64,000 nucleotides of DNA. Source: Bacteroidota bacterium (GTDB taxonomy: Bacteria > Bacteroidota > Bacteroidia > Cytophagales > Cyclobacteriaceae). The position numbers were made by a program, and so were the translations under genes. The notes under the pieces were generated by a model. It had not been told where the DNA came from. It searched no databases and saw only the letters and a list, made by a program, of their open reading frames with translations. Numbering within the stretch: position 1 is the stretch's first letter; each line of letters begins with the position of its first letter. The DNA lies in assembly GCA_018267215.1 (NCBI GenBank), contig JAFDYX010000014.1, forward strand, positions 23,261 through 87,260. Reading direction: 5' to 3'. Positions 18,429-26,845 of this stretch are shown one piece after another.

Positions 18429-19304
18429 TTAGATTTTTTTCCTCCCCATCGGAAAGGACGCCCCAATTTCATACGTCCATTGCAAGGAATAGAAATGGTG
18501 CACGGCCGTACCTAAATGCTCGTGCCCCAGTTTCGTGTTGGTATAGTTGGCAAAGGCTCCCTGAAAGTCGCTTTGCACAAAAAAATATTTCAGAAAGGAA
18601 GCCCTCACTCCACCACTGATGGCGCCCACCCAGCCATGGTAGTGAAAGTAGCCGGGGTCGCTGTCGCCCAGAATAGTATCAATGGTATAAGAAATCAAAG
18701 GGCCGGCACCGGCTTTCATAATAGCAGACACCTGAACTTTCTGGCGTGTTAAAATCGGCTGCCGTTTTACGACATTAAACAACAAATAATTATTTCCGTT
18801 GGTGTGTTGGATGTGAACGGTGTCAGGGTTGAGCGGCCCTACTTTGTCTATGGGTGTGCCGTGTATTTGTCCTTGCATGTGTATCATCTGCCAATCGGTA
18901 ACAACATATTTTAAATGATTCCAGGCCACTTCAAAACCCAGGCCGTATTTATTGTTGAGGGCATAGCCCAGCGTCAGGTCATATTGAGGGATGCTCAGCC
19001 GGTTTATTTCCCACCATCGCCACATATCGGGTTTGTCGTGTGCTTTGGCATCAAATAACATAAAGTCGTAACTGTTGGCCGGGTTGGCATCGTGCCGGTA
19101 GATATGGATATTGCTTTTGCTATACCAGTCGCGGTTATAGCCCCACGAAAAATAAAACTGACCACGACTTGTTGTTGATGGAATGGTGGGAGTTTGAGCA
19201 GAGGAGCTTCCGTTAATGACTATCACGAGCGGAAGCAGTGCGATGAACTTTAGCAAAATAAAAAAGATATTAAAATGACTTACCCAAAAAATAATCGGGC
19301 GCAA
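18429..19304 (-). CDS. Exported protein, probable outer membrane barrel
   Basis: A 291-residue protein with a long hydrophobic N-terminus (about 14-33) and a likely signal cleavage after GSSSAQ near residue 37. The mature part is rich in aromatic residues and alternating strands (GQFYFSWGYNRDWYSKSNIH, DLTLGYALNNKYGLGFEVAW, KAGAGPLISYTIDTILG), as in Bacteroidota outer-membrane proteins annotated hypothetical. There is no recognisable catalytic motif. The start may lie further in than MRPIIFW. It stands alone, with 60 bp of A/T-rich sequence before rnhA. Function unknown. Confidence 0.7.
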   Translation of the reverse strand: MRPIIFWVSHFNIFFILLKFIALLPLVIVINGSSSAQTPTIPSTTSRGQFYFSWGYNRDWYSKSNIHIYRHDANPANSYDFMLFDAKAHDKPDMWRWWEINRLSIPQYDLTLGYALNNKYGLGFEVAWNHLKYVVTDWQMIHMQGQIHGTPIDKVGPLNPDTVHIQHTNGNNYLLFNVVKRQPILTRQKVQVSAIMKAGAGPLISYTIDTILGDSDPGYFHYHGWVGAISGGVRASFLKYFFVQSDFQGAFANYTNTKLGHEHLGTAVHHFYSLQWTYEIGASFPMGRKKI

Positions 19305-19363
19305 ACCTATTAAAAATATTAATACGTTTTTGATGGCATAAATAAATATTCAGTCAACCCTGT

Positions 19364-19822
19364 TTACGGCTTCTGCGAAAGCTCGTACTCCCGATCAATC
19401 AACAACACAGCGCCTTGGGCGGCCATCACGGCCAGTTCATCGCACCGCTCATTTTCGGGATGGCCTGCATGGCCTTTGATCCACACAAATTTGGGATTGT
19501 ATTGGCGGTGAAGTGGAATATATTTTTTCCAAAGATCTACGTTGGCCTTGTCTTTAAAATTTTTCTTTTCCCAATTCCATAGCCATCCTTTTTCGACAGC
19601 TTCTACTACATACTTAGAGTCGGAGTAGATGGTGATAGATATGCCTGTTTTCTTGATAGCCTCCAGTCCGCGGATGACAGCCAGTAATTCCATGCGGTTG
19701 TTGGTCGTTAGCCGAAAACCTTCCGACAATTCTTTTTCTGCTTTGTTGTATTTCAGTATGGTACCGTAGCCACCCGGCCCGGGATTTCCCTGTGCAGCAC
19801 CATCGGTATAAATTTTAATCAT
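19364..19822 (-). CDS. rnhA: Ribonuclease HI
   Basis: A 152-residue RNase HI, which cuts the RNA strand of RNA:DNA hybrids. All four carboxylates of the active site are visible: Asp7 in IYTDGAAQGNPGPGGYG, Glu45 in NNRMELLAVI, Asp68 in IYSDSKYVVE and Asp128 in RCDELAV; His121 in GHAGHPEN is the flexible-loop histidine. The basic handle (WLWNWEKKNFK) is present. Length is normal. The start overlaps the stop of the marC-like gene by 4 bp (ATGA type). Confidence 0.95.
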   Translation of the reverse strand: MIKIYTDGAAQGNPGPGGYGTILKYNKAEKELSEGFRLTTNNRMELLAVIRGLEAIKKTGISITIYSDSKYVVEAVEKGWLWNWEKKNFKDKANVDLWKKYIPLHRQYNPKFVWIKGHAGHPENERCDELAVMAAQGAVLLIDREYELSQKP

Positions 19823-20391
19823 GAAGCAGGGAAAACGTTGCCCTTAAAAATTTTCACGGCAATGGCCAGCAGGATAACACCAAAAACCCTGCGCAGGATA
19901 GCAAAGCCCGAGTTGCCCAGCACCCGCTCAAGCCACGGAGAGGCACGCAGCACAATATAAACGAAGACAAGATTCAACAAAATACCGATCAGCACGTTGA
20001 TTTCTTCATATACCGCGCGCAGCGACAAAATGGTAGAGAGCGTACCGGCTCCCGCAATCAGAGGGAAAGCGAGCGGCACGACCGACCCTGCTCCCTTGGC
20101 ATCGGGGTCGTCTTTAATTAATGTGATGCCCAAAATCATTTCCATGGCTACAATAAAAATAACGATGGCACCGGCAGCGGCAAACGAGGCTACATCTAAT
20201 CCAAATAATTGTAAAATAGATTGGCCGAGATACAAAAAACCAACCATCAGCAAGGCGGCAATGATGGTGGCTTTCTCGGTATGGATTCTGCCATCCCGTT
20301 TTTTGATCAGGATGATGAACGGCACCGAGCCGATGATGTCTATTACAGAAAATAAAATTAACGTAACAGAAAATATTTCTTTGAAATCCAT
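19819..20391 (-). CDS. MarC family integral membrane protein
   Basis: A 190-residue protein with about six hydrophobic helices, matching MarC/UPF0056. Typical stretches are IDIIGSVPFIILI near 18-30, the AAGAIVIFIVAMEMILG helix and the PLAFPLIAGAGTLSTIL motif. The family was once linked to antibiotic resistance in E. coli but no transport activity is proven. It is co-directional and 4-bp-overlapping with rnhA downstream. Confidence 0.9.
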   Translation of the reverse strand: MDFKEIFSVTLILFSVIDIIGSVPFIILIKKRDGRIHTEKATIIAALLMVGFLYLGQSILQLFGLDVASFAAAGAIVIFIVAMEMILGITLIKDDPDAKGAGSVVPLAFPLIAGAGTLSTILSLRAVYEEINVLIGILLNLVFVYIVLRASPWLERVLGNSGFAILRRVFGVILLAIAVKIFKGNVFPAS

Positions 20392-20440
20392 AGAAGGCTT
20401 ATGTTAAGATAAATGGGTTATGAAATTGACAACTCGTGGG

Positions 20441-21100
20441 TTAGTTGGCCGGAGGTTCTGTATCGAGCAGGCGATAGACCGGAGCCATTCCTTTGTTGTC
20501 TTTCATGGATGTCTTCAGGTCTTTGATGTAGCCATCTCGCACGTCATACACCCAACCGTGTATCCAAGGGCCGCCATTTCTGGCCCACGAGTTTTGAATG
20601 ATGGATGTTTGGCTCAGGTTGCGCACTTGCTCGATTACATTATATTCGGAGAATGCATTTTCGCGCGCTTCGGGGTCTTCAATTTTATCGAGCTTGTCGC
20701 GGTAGATCATATACACATCTTTAATATGGCGTATCCAGTTGTCTATAATGCCGTATTGCAGGTTGCTCAGCGCAGCCCGTAAGCCACCGCAGCCGTAATG
20801 ACCACAGACGATAACGTGTTTTACTTTTAAAATATTCACGGCATAGTCCAGCACGCTGAGCATGTTCATGTCCGTGTGGATAACCATGTTGGAGATGTTG
20901 CGGTGAACAAATATTTCGCCCGGCAGGCCGCCCACAATTTCCGTGGCAGGCACGCGGCTGTCTGAGCAGCCTATCCAAAGAAACTCGGGAGTTTGCAAGG
21001 CCGACAAGCGGGAAAAGAAAGTGGGGTCTTCGTGGTTTCTTTTGGCAACCCATTCCTTATTTTGCGCTAACAGGTTTTGGTAGGAGGGTAGGTCTTTCAT
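20441..21100 (-). CDS. can: Beta-class carbonic anhydrase
   Basis: A 219-residue cytoplasmic carbonic anhydrase, interconverting CO2 and bicarbonate. The zinc ligands and dyad are all visible: Cys45, Asp47 and Arg49 in WIGCSDSRVPA, then His101 and Cys104 in CGHYGCGG. The type II-like motifs GEIFVHRNISNMV and GWVYDVRDGYIKDL also fit. Length matches the E. coli Can enzyme (220). Bicarbonate is needed for carbamoyl phosphate and fatty-acid synthesis. The gene seems monocistronic. Confidence 0.95.
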   Translation of the reverse strand: MKDLPSYQNLLAQNKEWVAKRNHEDPTFFSRLSALQTPEFLWIGCSDSRVPATEIVGGLPGEIFVHRNISNMVIHTDMNMLSVLDYAVNILKVKHVIVCGHYGCGGLRAALSNLQYGIIDNWIRHIKDVYMIYRDKLDKIEDPEARENAFSEYNVIEQVRNLSQTSIIQNSWARNGGPWIHGWVYDVRDGYIKDLKTSMKDNKGMAPVYRLLDTEPPAN

Positions 21101-21163
21101 ATTAGTGCGAGTAAGGTTGAATGTATATTCAAAAATACATCAAATAAACCGAACCGATAATTG

Positions 21164-21586
21164 CTAAGAATGACCGGTCAAATAACCGATGGCCATGGCG
21201 TAACCCTCCAGCCCAAAGCCGGTGATCAGCCCTTTGCACTTGGCGGTGATCAGGCTCTTGTGCCGAAACTCTTCGCGTGCATAAACGTTGCTGATGTGCA
21301 CCTCTACCACAGGCGTGGTGATGGCACCGATGGCATCGTGGAGCGCCACGGAGGTATGGGTGTAGGCTCCGGCATTGAGGATGATGCCATCAAATGAAAA
21401 GCCCACTTCGTGCAGTTTGTTGATCAGCTCGCCTTCTACATTCGATTGATAATAGTGTAAATCAACGGAAGGAAAACGAAGTTGCAGTTTTTTAAAATAA
21501 ACTTCAAAACTTTCGGTGCCATAAACCCCCGGCTCGCGTTGGCCAAGCAAGTTCAGGTTAGGGCCGTTGAGGATCAGTATTTTCAT
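21164..21586 (-). CDS. aroQ: 3-dehydroquinate dehydratase, type II
   Basis: A 140-residue type II dehydroquinase of the shikimate pathway. The start I use is MKILILNGPNLNLLGQREPG, the family N-terminus, with the catalytic loop Arg and Tyr in GQREPGVYG. The histidine motifs NAGAYTHTSVALHDAI and EVHISNVYAREEFRHKS follow. An upstream Met at 21595 would add three residues. It is divergent from xerD across about 100 bp. Confidence 0.95.
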   Translation of the reverse strand: MKILILNGPNLNLLGQREPGVYGTESFEVYFKKLQLRFPSVDLHYYQSNVEGELINKLHEVGFSFDGIILNAGAYTHTSVALHDAIGAITTPVVEVHISNVYAREEFRHKSLITAKCKGLITGFGLEGYAMAIGYLTGHS

Positions 21587-21685
21587 GGGATTCAAAAACC
21601 CAAAGTTATCTTTGCGCGAACAATTTAATCAACAAATGCGAACTTTAAATTATAAACGCACAACTTTAAACCTCAATTTTTAAAA

Positions 21686-22585
21686 TTGAATTGGCAAACA
21701 TACATCAAGCAATTTGGTCAGTACCTGAAACTGGAGCGGTCGCTCTCGCAAAATTCCATTGATGCCTACCTTCGCGATGCGGAAAAGCTGGCTCAGTACA
21801 ACGAACTATCGGGCTTACAGAAAAGTCCGCTTAAAATATCAACCAAAGAATTAGAAAAATTTATTGAATACATCAGCGAGTTGGGCATGAGCGCCTACTC
21901 GCAGGCACGCATTATTTCGGGTATCAAAGCGTTTTATAAATTTTTAAATGAGGAAGATCTGCTCGACACCAATCCGGCTGCTTTGCTGGAGGCACCCAAG
22001 CTGGGGCGTAAGTTGCCCGACACGCTTGCGTACACTGACATCGTGATGCTGCTCGAGGCCATAGACCTGTCTTCGCCTGAAGGTGGCCGCAACCGCGCGA
22101 TGTTGGAAGTGTTGTACAGCTCGGGGCTGCGGGTGAGTGAGCTGGTGAACTTAAAACTTTCGAACGTCTATTTTGATATCGGTTTTCTGCGTGTGATAGG
22201 AAAAGGAAACAAAGAACGGCTGGTGCCCGTGGGGCGCGATGCCATGAAGTTTTTAAAAACCTACATCGAGCAAATACGGGTGCATATACCTACGCAAAAG
22301 AATTTTGAGAATTACGTTTTTTTAAACCGGTTAGGCAAAAACCTTTCGCGGGTGATGGTATTTTTGGTCATCAAAAATCTGGCACAAAAAACAGGCTTAA
22401 AAAAAACAATCAGTCCTCACACCTTCCGTCATTCATTTGCCACTCATCTGATAGAAGGAGGAGCAGACCTGCGGGCGGTGCAGGATATGCTGGGGCACGA
22501 GTCCATTACCACCACCGAAATTTATACACACTTAGACCGCGACTACCTGCGGCAAGTGGTGCAGGAGTTTCATCCGAGAGCATAA
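21686..22585 (+). CDS. xerD: Tyrosine recombinase XerD
   Basis: A 299-residue site-specific recombinase that resolves chromosome dimers at dif with a XerC partner. The N-terminal SAM-like domain (1-105) precedes the catalytic domain with all six active residues: Arg149 (SSGLRVSEL), Lys173 (GKGNKERLVP), His245 and Arg248 (SPHTFRHSFATH), His271 (MLGHESITTT) and Tyr280 (IYTHLD). The start is TTG at 21686; no ATG fits the family N-terminus. Its chromosomal housekeeping context and length argue against a phage integrase. No dif site or attachment site was identified nearby. Confidence 0.93.
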   Translation: MNWQTYIKQFGQYLKLERSLSQNSIDAYLRDAEKLAQYNELSGLQKSPLKISTKELEKFIEYISELGMSAYSQARIISGIKAFYKFLNEEDLLDTNPAALLEAPKLGRKLPDTLAYTDIVMLLEAIDLSSPEGGRNRAMLEVLYSSGLRVSELVNLKLSNVYFDIGFLRVIGKGNKERLVPVGRDAMKFLKTYIEQIRVHIPTQKNFENYVFLNRLGKNLSRVMVFLVIKNLAQKTGLKKTISPHTFRHSFATHLIEGGADLRAVQDMLGHESITTTEIYTHLDRDYLRQVVQEFHPRA

Positions 22586-22626
22586 ATTGGCCAAACTGTT
22601 TCACTTGTTTTAGTTACCTTTATGGC

Positions 22627-23142
22627 ATGAAATTACCTTTTGCTTCTTTCTTATTCTTTGCTTTGGCAGGCTTCGGCCAAGAGATAAAAATTGAGTACGA
22701 TAAAAAACACGACTTCTCGCAATACAAAACATTTTCTTATGGCGAAAGCCAGGTAAGCATTCCATCTGACAGGAAAGAGTTGAGCAAGGCGGAAGTAGAA
22801 CGTTGGATACATAGAGGCATAACCCGCGAACTGGAATACAAAGGACTGAAAAAAATGGATTCGTTGGCCGACCTGACGGTGTCGTATGTGCTAATCAGCG
22901 AGCAGCGCTATAATGTGGAGCAGTTAGGCCCGGCCGGTGTGGCACCCAACTCCAGCGACCGCACTTGGGCAAGAAACTATGACGAAAATACATTGGTGAT
23001 AGACCTGAACGACCGCAAGAATAATTTGGTTTGGCGTATCAACGCGGTAGATGATGTGATGGGCAAAGAAGCAGAACGCACCGTTGACTTTATCATCGTA
23101 AAAGGTTTTAAAAAATTCGGCAAAGCACCCAAGAAAAAATAA
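22627..23142 (+). CDS. DUF4136 domain-containing exported protein
   Basis: A 171-residue protein with a short signal-like N-terminus (KLPFASFLFFALAGFGQ). The rest resembles DUF4136: YDKKHDFSQYKTFSYGES near 20-37, then VDRWIHRG-like helix EVERWIHRGITRELEYKGL, a strand set (DLTVSYVLISEQ), and the C-terminal LVIDLNDRKNNLVWRINAVD. DUF4136 proteins are small periplasmic or lipoprotein envelope components of unknown function in Bacteroidota and Proteobacteria. It is convergent with the 3'-5' exonuclease gene, one base apart from its stop. Confidence 0.85.
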   Translation: MKLPFASFLFFALAGFGQEIKIEYDKKHDFSQYKTFSYGESQVSIPSDRKELSKAEVERWIHRGITRELEYKGLKKMDSLADLTVSYVLISEQRYNVEQLGPAGVAPNSSDRTWARNYDENTLVIDLNDRKNNLVWRINAVDDVMGKEAERTVDFIIVKGFKKFGKAPKKK

Positions 23143-23143
23143 A

Positions 23144-23734
23144 CTACCTGCCCGATTTCAGTTTGTTGTAAATCTCCAAGCACACCCAGGCATCCGTAGC
23201 CGCATAGCTGATTTGTTTGTCGTTCAGTAGAGATGTTTCCCAGTTGCTGGTTTGGGCAGATTTAGAAATGCGGAAGCCCAACAGCAAGCCTGTGAGCTTT
23301 TTTACGCCTTCTTCCTGTAACCCTTTCTTTCGGGCTAACTCCGCTAATTCAATAATACCTTGAGGTTCGAAACGGTTTAAGCGCTGCAGGGCTTTGATGT
23401 CATCGCGCAAAGCAATGCCCGCTTTCTGTTGGCGGTCGTTTTCAAGGAAGCGGATGATTTCAGAAGTTAACCCGGTTTTGTTTAGCCTGATCAGAAAAAC
23501 TTTACCGGGAACCGCCACTTGCATCAGGGCTACTTTATTTTGATGCCCGCGAACGAAGACGGGCTTCGTCTCGGTATCAAACCCAACCACTGGCTGCGAT
23601 TCGATCTCTTCAAATGCCGGAGCTACCAGTTTTAATTGATCTACCAAACACACTTCGCCTGCAAAAGCACTCAACGGAAGTTGGTTTACTTCTTCATGTG
23701 TGATTGTGGTTTTGATGGGTACGACTGACATCAA
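23144..23734 (-). CDS. 3'-5' exonuclease, RNase D-like (DnaQ/DEDD superfamily)
   Basis: A 196-residue single-domain exonuclease. The DEDD motifs are visible: Exo I VVGFDTETKPVF near 45-56, Exo II LRDDIKALQRL, and Exo III SYAATDAWVCLEIYNKL near the C-terminus with the Tyr of the DEDDy subclass. It lacks the HRDC domains of full-length RNase D, like other Bacteroidota homologues. The role is probably RNA 3' trimming or DNA repair. Its start overlaps the saccharopine-dehydrogenase-like gene by 4 bp. Confidence 0.88.
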   Translation of the reverse strand: MMSVVPIKTTITHEEVNQLPLSAFAGEVCLVDQLKLVAPAFEEIESQPVVGFDTETKPVFVRGHQNKVALMQVAVPGKVFLIRLNKTGLTSEIIRFLENDRQQKAGIALRDDIKALQRLNRFEPQGIIELAELARKKGLQEEGVKKLTGLLLGFRISKSAQTSNWETSLLNDKQISYAATDAWVCLEIYNKLKSGR

Positions 23735-24855
23735 TATTCTTTCTTCTTATAAATTACATTTCGCTCGGCCAGATACCTGACTACATGGTTGAAATCATCT
23801 TCTTTTTCACCCACATATTCAGGCGGGCAAATTCCTTTGCGGCTGAACTGGTGGCTGATGACTAAGTGGGCAACAGCCGTACAAGTGTAGCCTGTACTGC
23901 GTGCCATGGACATAACACCCGATGAGTCGGTGCGGTCTAACAAATTGTATTCGTATCCTTTGGCTTTTCCGTTTTCAGTGCCTTCGATGCGGATGCGCAT
24001 CACGGTATATTCTTTTTCGCCCGGTTTCAGTTTCCATTTCGGAAAGAGCAACTTGGCGGTAACATCAATCGGCCGAACTTTCATTCCGCTTACGTTTACT
24101 TCTTCTTTTGAGAAGAACCCCGACTCGCGCAGCAGGCGCAGGTATTCTATACAGCCCGGGTAGCGCAAAGTTTTTTCAATCATGTGGGGGATGTTGGGCA
24201 TGGTTTGTATCAGCGAACGCAAGCCGTCTGAGTTCCACGATTCCAACGTGCCCACTTCATCAAAATGAATCAACTCCGGGTCGGAAAGCGCTTCCTTCAC
24301 TACCAGCGCGTGGTTTTGCACATAGCGTGCCGGGCGTACATATTCTTCGATGACATCAATGGGGGAGAAGACTGCCTTATATTCGTAGGGCCACTCGCGC
24401 ACAACAGGCAAGCCGCCCACCAAACACTCGTACCGCTCAATCTTCATGCGCTGGTTGTGGTAGCCCAAAATAATATTGCCCATGCCGGGCGCTACTCCGC
24501 AGTCGGTTACAATTGTAACATTATTTTTTTTGGCAAGGTCATCCAGCAGAAACGGATCTTCAGGGAAGAATGAAATGTCAACCATATTTTTGCCGGCCTC
24601 AATCACGGCCTGCGCATTCTTCAAGCCCATAAAACCGGGCACGGCTCCGATCACCAGGTCAAAAGGCTGAAGGATGGATTTCAGCTTTTCAAGATCGGAG
24701 AGGTCGGCCACGATGCCGGAGATGGACAATGCCTTCAATGGTTTTAAAGATTCTTCATTGATGTCGGCAGCCGTTACATCAAAATTTGTGGCTAAATCTT
24801 TGGCCATGGCGCTGCCTACCAGTCCTGCGCCTAAAACGATTATCTTCTTTTTCAT
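23731..24855 (-). CDS. Saccharopine dehydrogenase family oxidoreductase
   Basis: A 374-residue NAD(P)-dependent enzyme starting at MKKKIIVLGAGLVGSAMAKD, the Rossmann GxGxxG motif at about 8-13. The C-terminal half has the saccharopine-reductase fold motifs TDCGVAPGMGNIILG and GYTCTAVAHLVIS. The nearest families by eye are lysine 6-dehydrogenase and saccharopine dehydrogenase (NAD, L-lysine forming). The true substrate is uncertain. The annotated longer frame begins 12 codons upstream, but the Rossmann motif should start near the N-terminus. It is divergent from a thioesterase-fold gene with only 22 bp between starts. Confidence 0.85.
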   Translation of the reverse strand: MKKKIIVLGAGLVGSAMAKDLATNFDVTAADINEESLKPLKALSISGIVADLSDLEKLKSILQPFDLVIGAVPGFMGLKNAQAVIEAGKNMVDISFFPEDPFLLDDLAKKNNVTIVTDCGVAPGMGNIILGYHNQRMKIERYECLVGGLPVVREWPYEYKAVFSPIDVIEEYVRPARYVQNHALVVKEALSDPELIHFDEVGTLESWNSDGLRSLIQTMPNIPHMIEKTLRYPGCIEYLRLLRESGFFSKEEVNVSGMKVRPIDVTAKLLFPKWKLKPGEKEYTVMRIRIEGTENGKAKGYEYNLLDRTDSSGVMSMARSTGYTCTAVAHLVISHQFSRKGICPPEYVGEKEDDFNHVVRYLAERNVIYKKKEY

Positions 24856-24877
24856 AATTTCGAAAAAAACTTCATGT

Positions 24878-25384
24878 ATGAACCCCGCCAAGTTAATTGA
24901 AAAAGCAAAACATTCATCTTTTTATCGATGGGTTTTAAACAAAGCACTGAACCGGATGATCCCCTTCAATGCTCCTCACAGTTTTGAAGTTACCGCCATC
25001 ACAGACAACTCCATCACCACCCGCCTGCCCTACAAAACAAAAAACCTAAACCATGTGCGCGGGCTACATGCCTGTGCGCTGGCTACGTTGAGCGAGTTTA
25101 CCACCGGCTTTTTACTGATCAGCAGATTGGGAATGGGTAGCCATCGCATCATCTTACAAAAATTACAGATGGATTACCATTATCAGGGCAAGATGGATGC
25201 AACCGCACATTTTTCTATGGAAGAAGAATGGCTGATGCGCGAGATTGTGGAGCCACTAAAAACGCAGGATAGCGTGCTCGTACCTTGCGAGGTGAAGATA
25301 CACGACAAACAAGGCAACCACCTCACCACGGCCATAGTGTATTGGCAACTGAAAGATTGGAAGAAGGTAAAAACCAAAACTTGA
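24878..25384 (+). CDS. DUF4442 hotdog-fold protein
   Basis: A 168-residue single-domain protein. The hotdog hallmark is the long helix after NHVRGLHACALATLSEFTTG at about 60-79, followed by strand-rich sequence (HRIILQKLQMDYHYQG, DATAHFSM). It matches DUF4442, a thioesterase-like family whose substrate is unknown. I chose ATG 24878; upstream in-frame sequence is antisense to the divergent dehydrogenase. The promoters of both genes must overlap in the 22-bp gap or lie in the coding ends. Confidence 0.82.
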   Translation: MNPAKLIEKAKHSSFYRWVLNKALNRMIPFNAPHSFEVTAITDNSITTRLPYKTKNLNHVRGLHACALATLSEFTTGFLLISRLGMGSHRIILQKLQMDYHYQGKMDATAHFSMEEEWLMREIVEPLKTQDSVLVPCEVKIHDKQGNHLTTAIVYWQLKDWKKVKTKT

Positions 25385-25434
25385 CAAGTCGGTTAGTTTG
25401 TTTTAGCTTGGTAACCAAACAACGTTCATTTGTT

Positions 25435-25908
25435 ATGCGTAAAATTGATCAACTGTTGGCCGAGTATGGCGAGAGCCATCAAAACAAAACAAACAAAACA
25501 ATTCACTGGATTTGTGTGCCGCTGATTTTTTTCAGCGTGGTGGGCATGATTGCCTCCATCCCTTCGGGTGTGCTTCATGCTGTGTATAGCAGCCCGCTGG
25601 CCAACTGGGCGGTGGTGGCATTGGCGCTGGTGCTGATCTATTACATTTCGTTATCTATACCGCTGGCCGTGGGCATGGCCGCGTTTTCTTTTGTATGTCT
25701 CTTTGTAGCCCGTTGGGTATCGCATCTGGGTGTTGCTCCGCTTTGGCTGGTGTGCCTTATTGTTTTTGCTTTGGCTTGGGTAGGTCAGTTTTATGGGCAC
25801 AATGTAGAAGGCAAGAAGCCATCATTTTTTAAAGATCTTCAGTTTTTACTGATCGGCCCTGCCTGGCTGATGCATTTTATTTATAAACGATTGGGAATAA
25901 GCTACTGA
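25435..25908 (+). CDS. Mpo1-like / DUF962 membrane protein
   Basis: A 157-residue membrane protein of the DUF962 (YGL010w/Mpo1) family. Marks are YGESHQNKTNKTIHWICVPL (11-30) with the conserved HxxxxN...H, four hydrophobic helices, and GQFYGHNVEGKKP near 117-129. The yeast member Mpo1 is an iron-dependent dioxygenase that alpha-oxidises 2-hydroxy fatty acids, and the conserved His residues would be its ligands. The bacterial role is unproven. ATG at 25435 is the only reasonable start. The stop is directly followed by the start of the acetyltransferase gene. Confidence 0.85.
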   Translation: MRKIDQLLAEYGESHQNKTNKTIHWICVPLIFFSVVGMIASIPSGVLHAVYSSPLANWAVVALALVLIYYISLSIPLAVGMAAFSFVCLFVARWVSHLGVAPLWLVCLIVFALAWVGQFYGHNVEGKKPSFFKDLQFLLIGPAWLMHFIYKRLGISY

Positions 25909-26844
25909 TTGAAGAATTATTTTTTAACAGACGGATCTGCCGATCCCTTCCATCCTGTTTTCGAGCGGTTTCTTTTTAATGAGGCTCGTCACTTGCGTAC
26001 TCAGTCGCATGAAGGATGGCATACATTCTCTTGGGTGCACACCGAACAACAGCAAGTAGTGGCGCAAGTTCATTTTCATATCGAACATGGGCTGGCAGCA
26101 AGTCCGCACCGTGCGCCATTTGGCTCGGTAGAATTTGCCGATTCGCTGGCACCCGAAATGCTTCTCCGTTTCTTATGGGAAGTGGAAAAAAAACTGAAAG
26201 AAAAAGGAGTGAAGAAAGTTGTGATAAGGGATACTCCTCAACTGTATCGCCCACAGGCTTCTGCCTTGCTGACGGTGCTGCTGGGTGATATGGGGTTTGC
26301 CGTGAAACGCAATGAAATTTGTGCTTCTATTGTCATAGATGCCTCTCCGTGGGAGAACAAAATTTCGAAAGACGAAGCGTATCATTTGAGGAGGGCGCAA
26401 CGCGAAAGACTTATTTTTCGCCAGCTGGAGTTGACGCAGTGGGCGAGTGTTTATCAGTTTATTGACCAGTGCCGGGCAGAACGGGGCATGACACTGAGTT
26501 TGTCGGCCCAGCAGCTGGGCAACACCATTCAGGCATGCCCACACGATTTTTTATTTTTTGAAGTTTGCCAAGCGGAAGAACGCATAGCAGCCGCTATAGC
26601 TGTGCGCGTCAATCCGCGCATCATGTATAATTTTTATTATGGGCACAGCCGTGCTTCTCAGCCGCTCAGCCCGATAGTGTTTTTATTGCATCAGCAATAT
26701 GCTTATGGCCAAGAGAAAGGATATCAACTGCTGGATTTGGGAACATCGTCATTAGAAAATAAAACCAACTTCAGTTTATTGAATTTTAAAACACAGGTGG
26801 GAGGGAATCTATCCATGAAACTGACTTTCGAAAAATCACTCTGA
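25909..26844 (+). CDS. GNAT/FemAB-like acyltransferase
   Basis: A 311-residue protein beginning at TTG 25909, directly after the upstream stop. The C-terminal half fits the acetyltransferase (BioF2-like/FemAB) fold: AAIAVRVNPRIMYNFYYGHS, then HQQYAYGQEKGYQLLDLGTS and the Asn-Phe stretch KTNFSLLNFKTQVGG. Members transfer acyl or aminoacyl groups onto sugars or peptides. It is followed by a glycosyltransferase 2 bp downstream. Together they suggest a small glycan-modifying unit, but the substrate is unknown. Confidence 0.75.
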   Translation: MKNYFLTDGSADPFHPVFERFLFNEARHLRTQSHEGWHTFSWVHTEQQQVVAQVHFHIEHGLAASPHRAPFGSVEFADSLAPEMLLRFLWEVEKKLKEKGVKKVVIRDTPQLYRPQASALLTVLLGDMGFAVKRNEICASIVIDASPWENKISKDEAYHLRRAQRERLIFRQLELTQWASVYQFIDQCRAERGMTLSLSAQQLGNTIQACPHDFLFFEVCQAEERIAAAIAVRVNPRIMYNFYYGHSRASQPLSPIVFLLHQQYAYGQEKGYQLLDLGTSSLENKTNFSLLNFKTQVGGNLSMKLTFEKSL

Positions 26845-26845
26845 C

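Noticed and set aside
21686-22585. XerD gene as a phage or island integrase
   Set aside because: Family motifs and length fit chromosomal XerD, with no tRNA attachment site or phage genes nearby.
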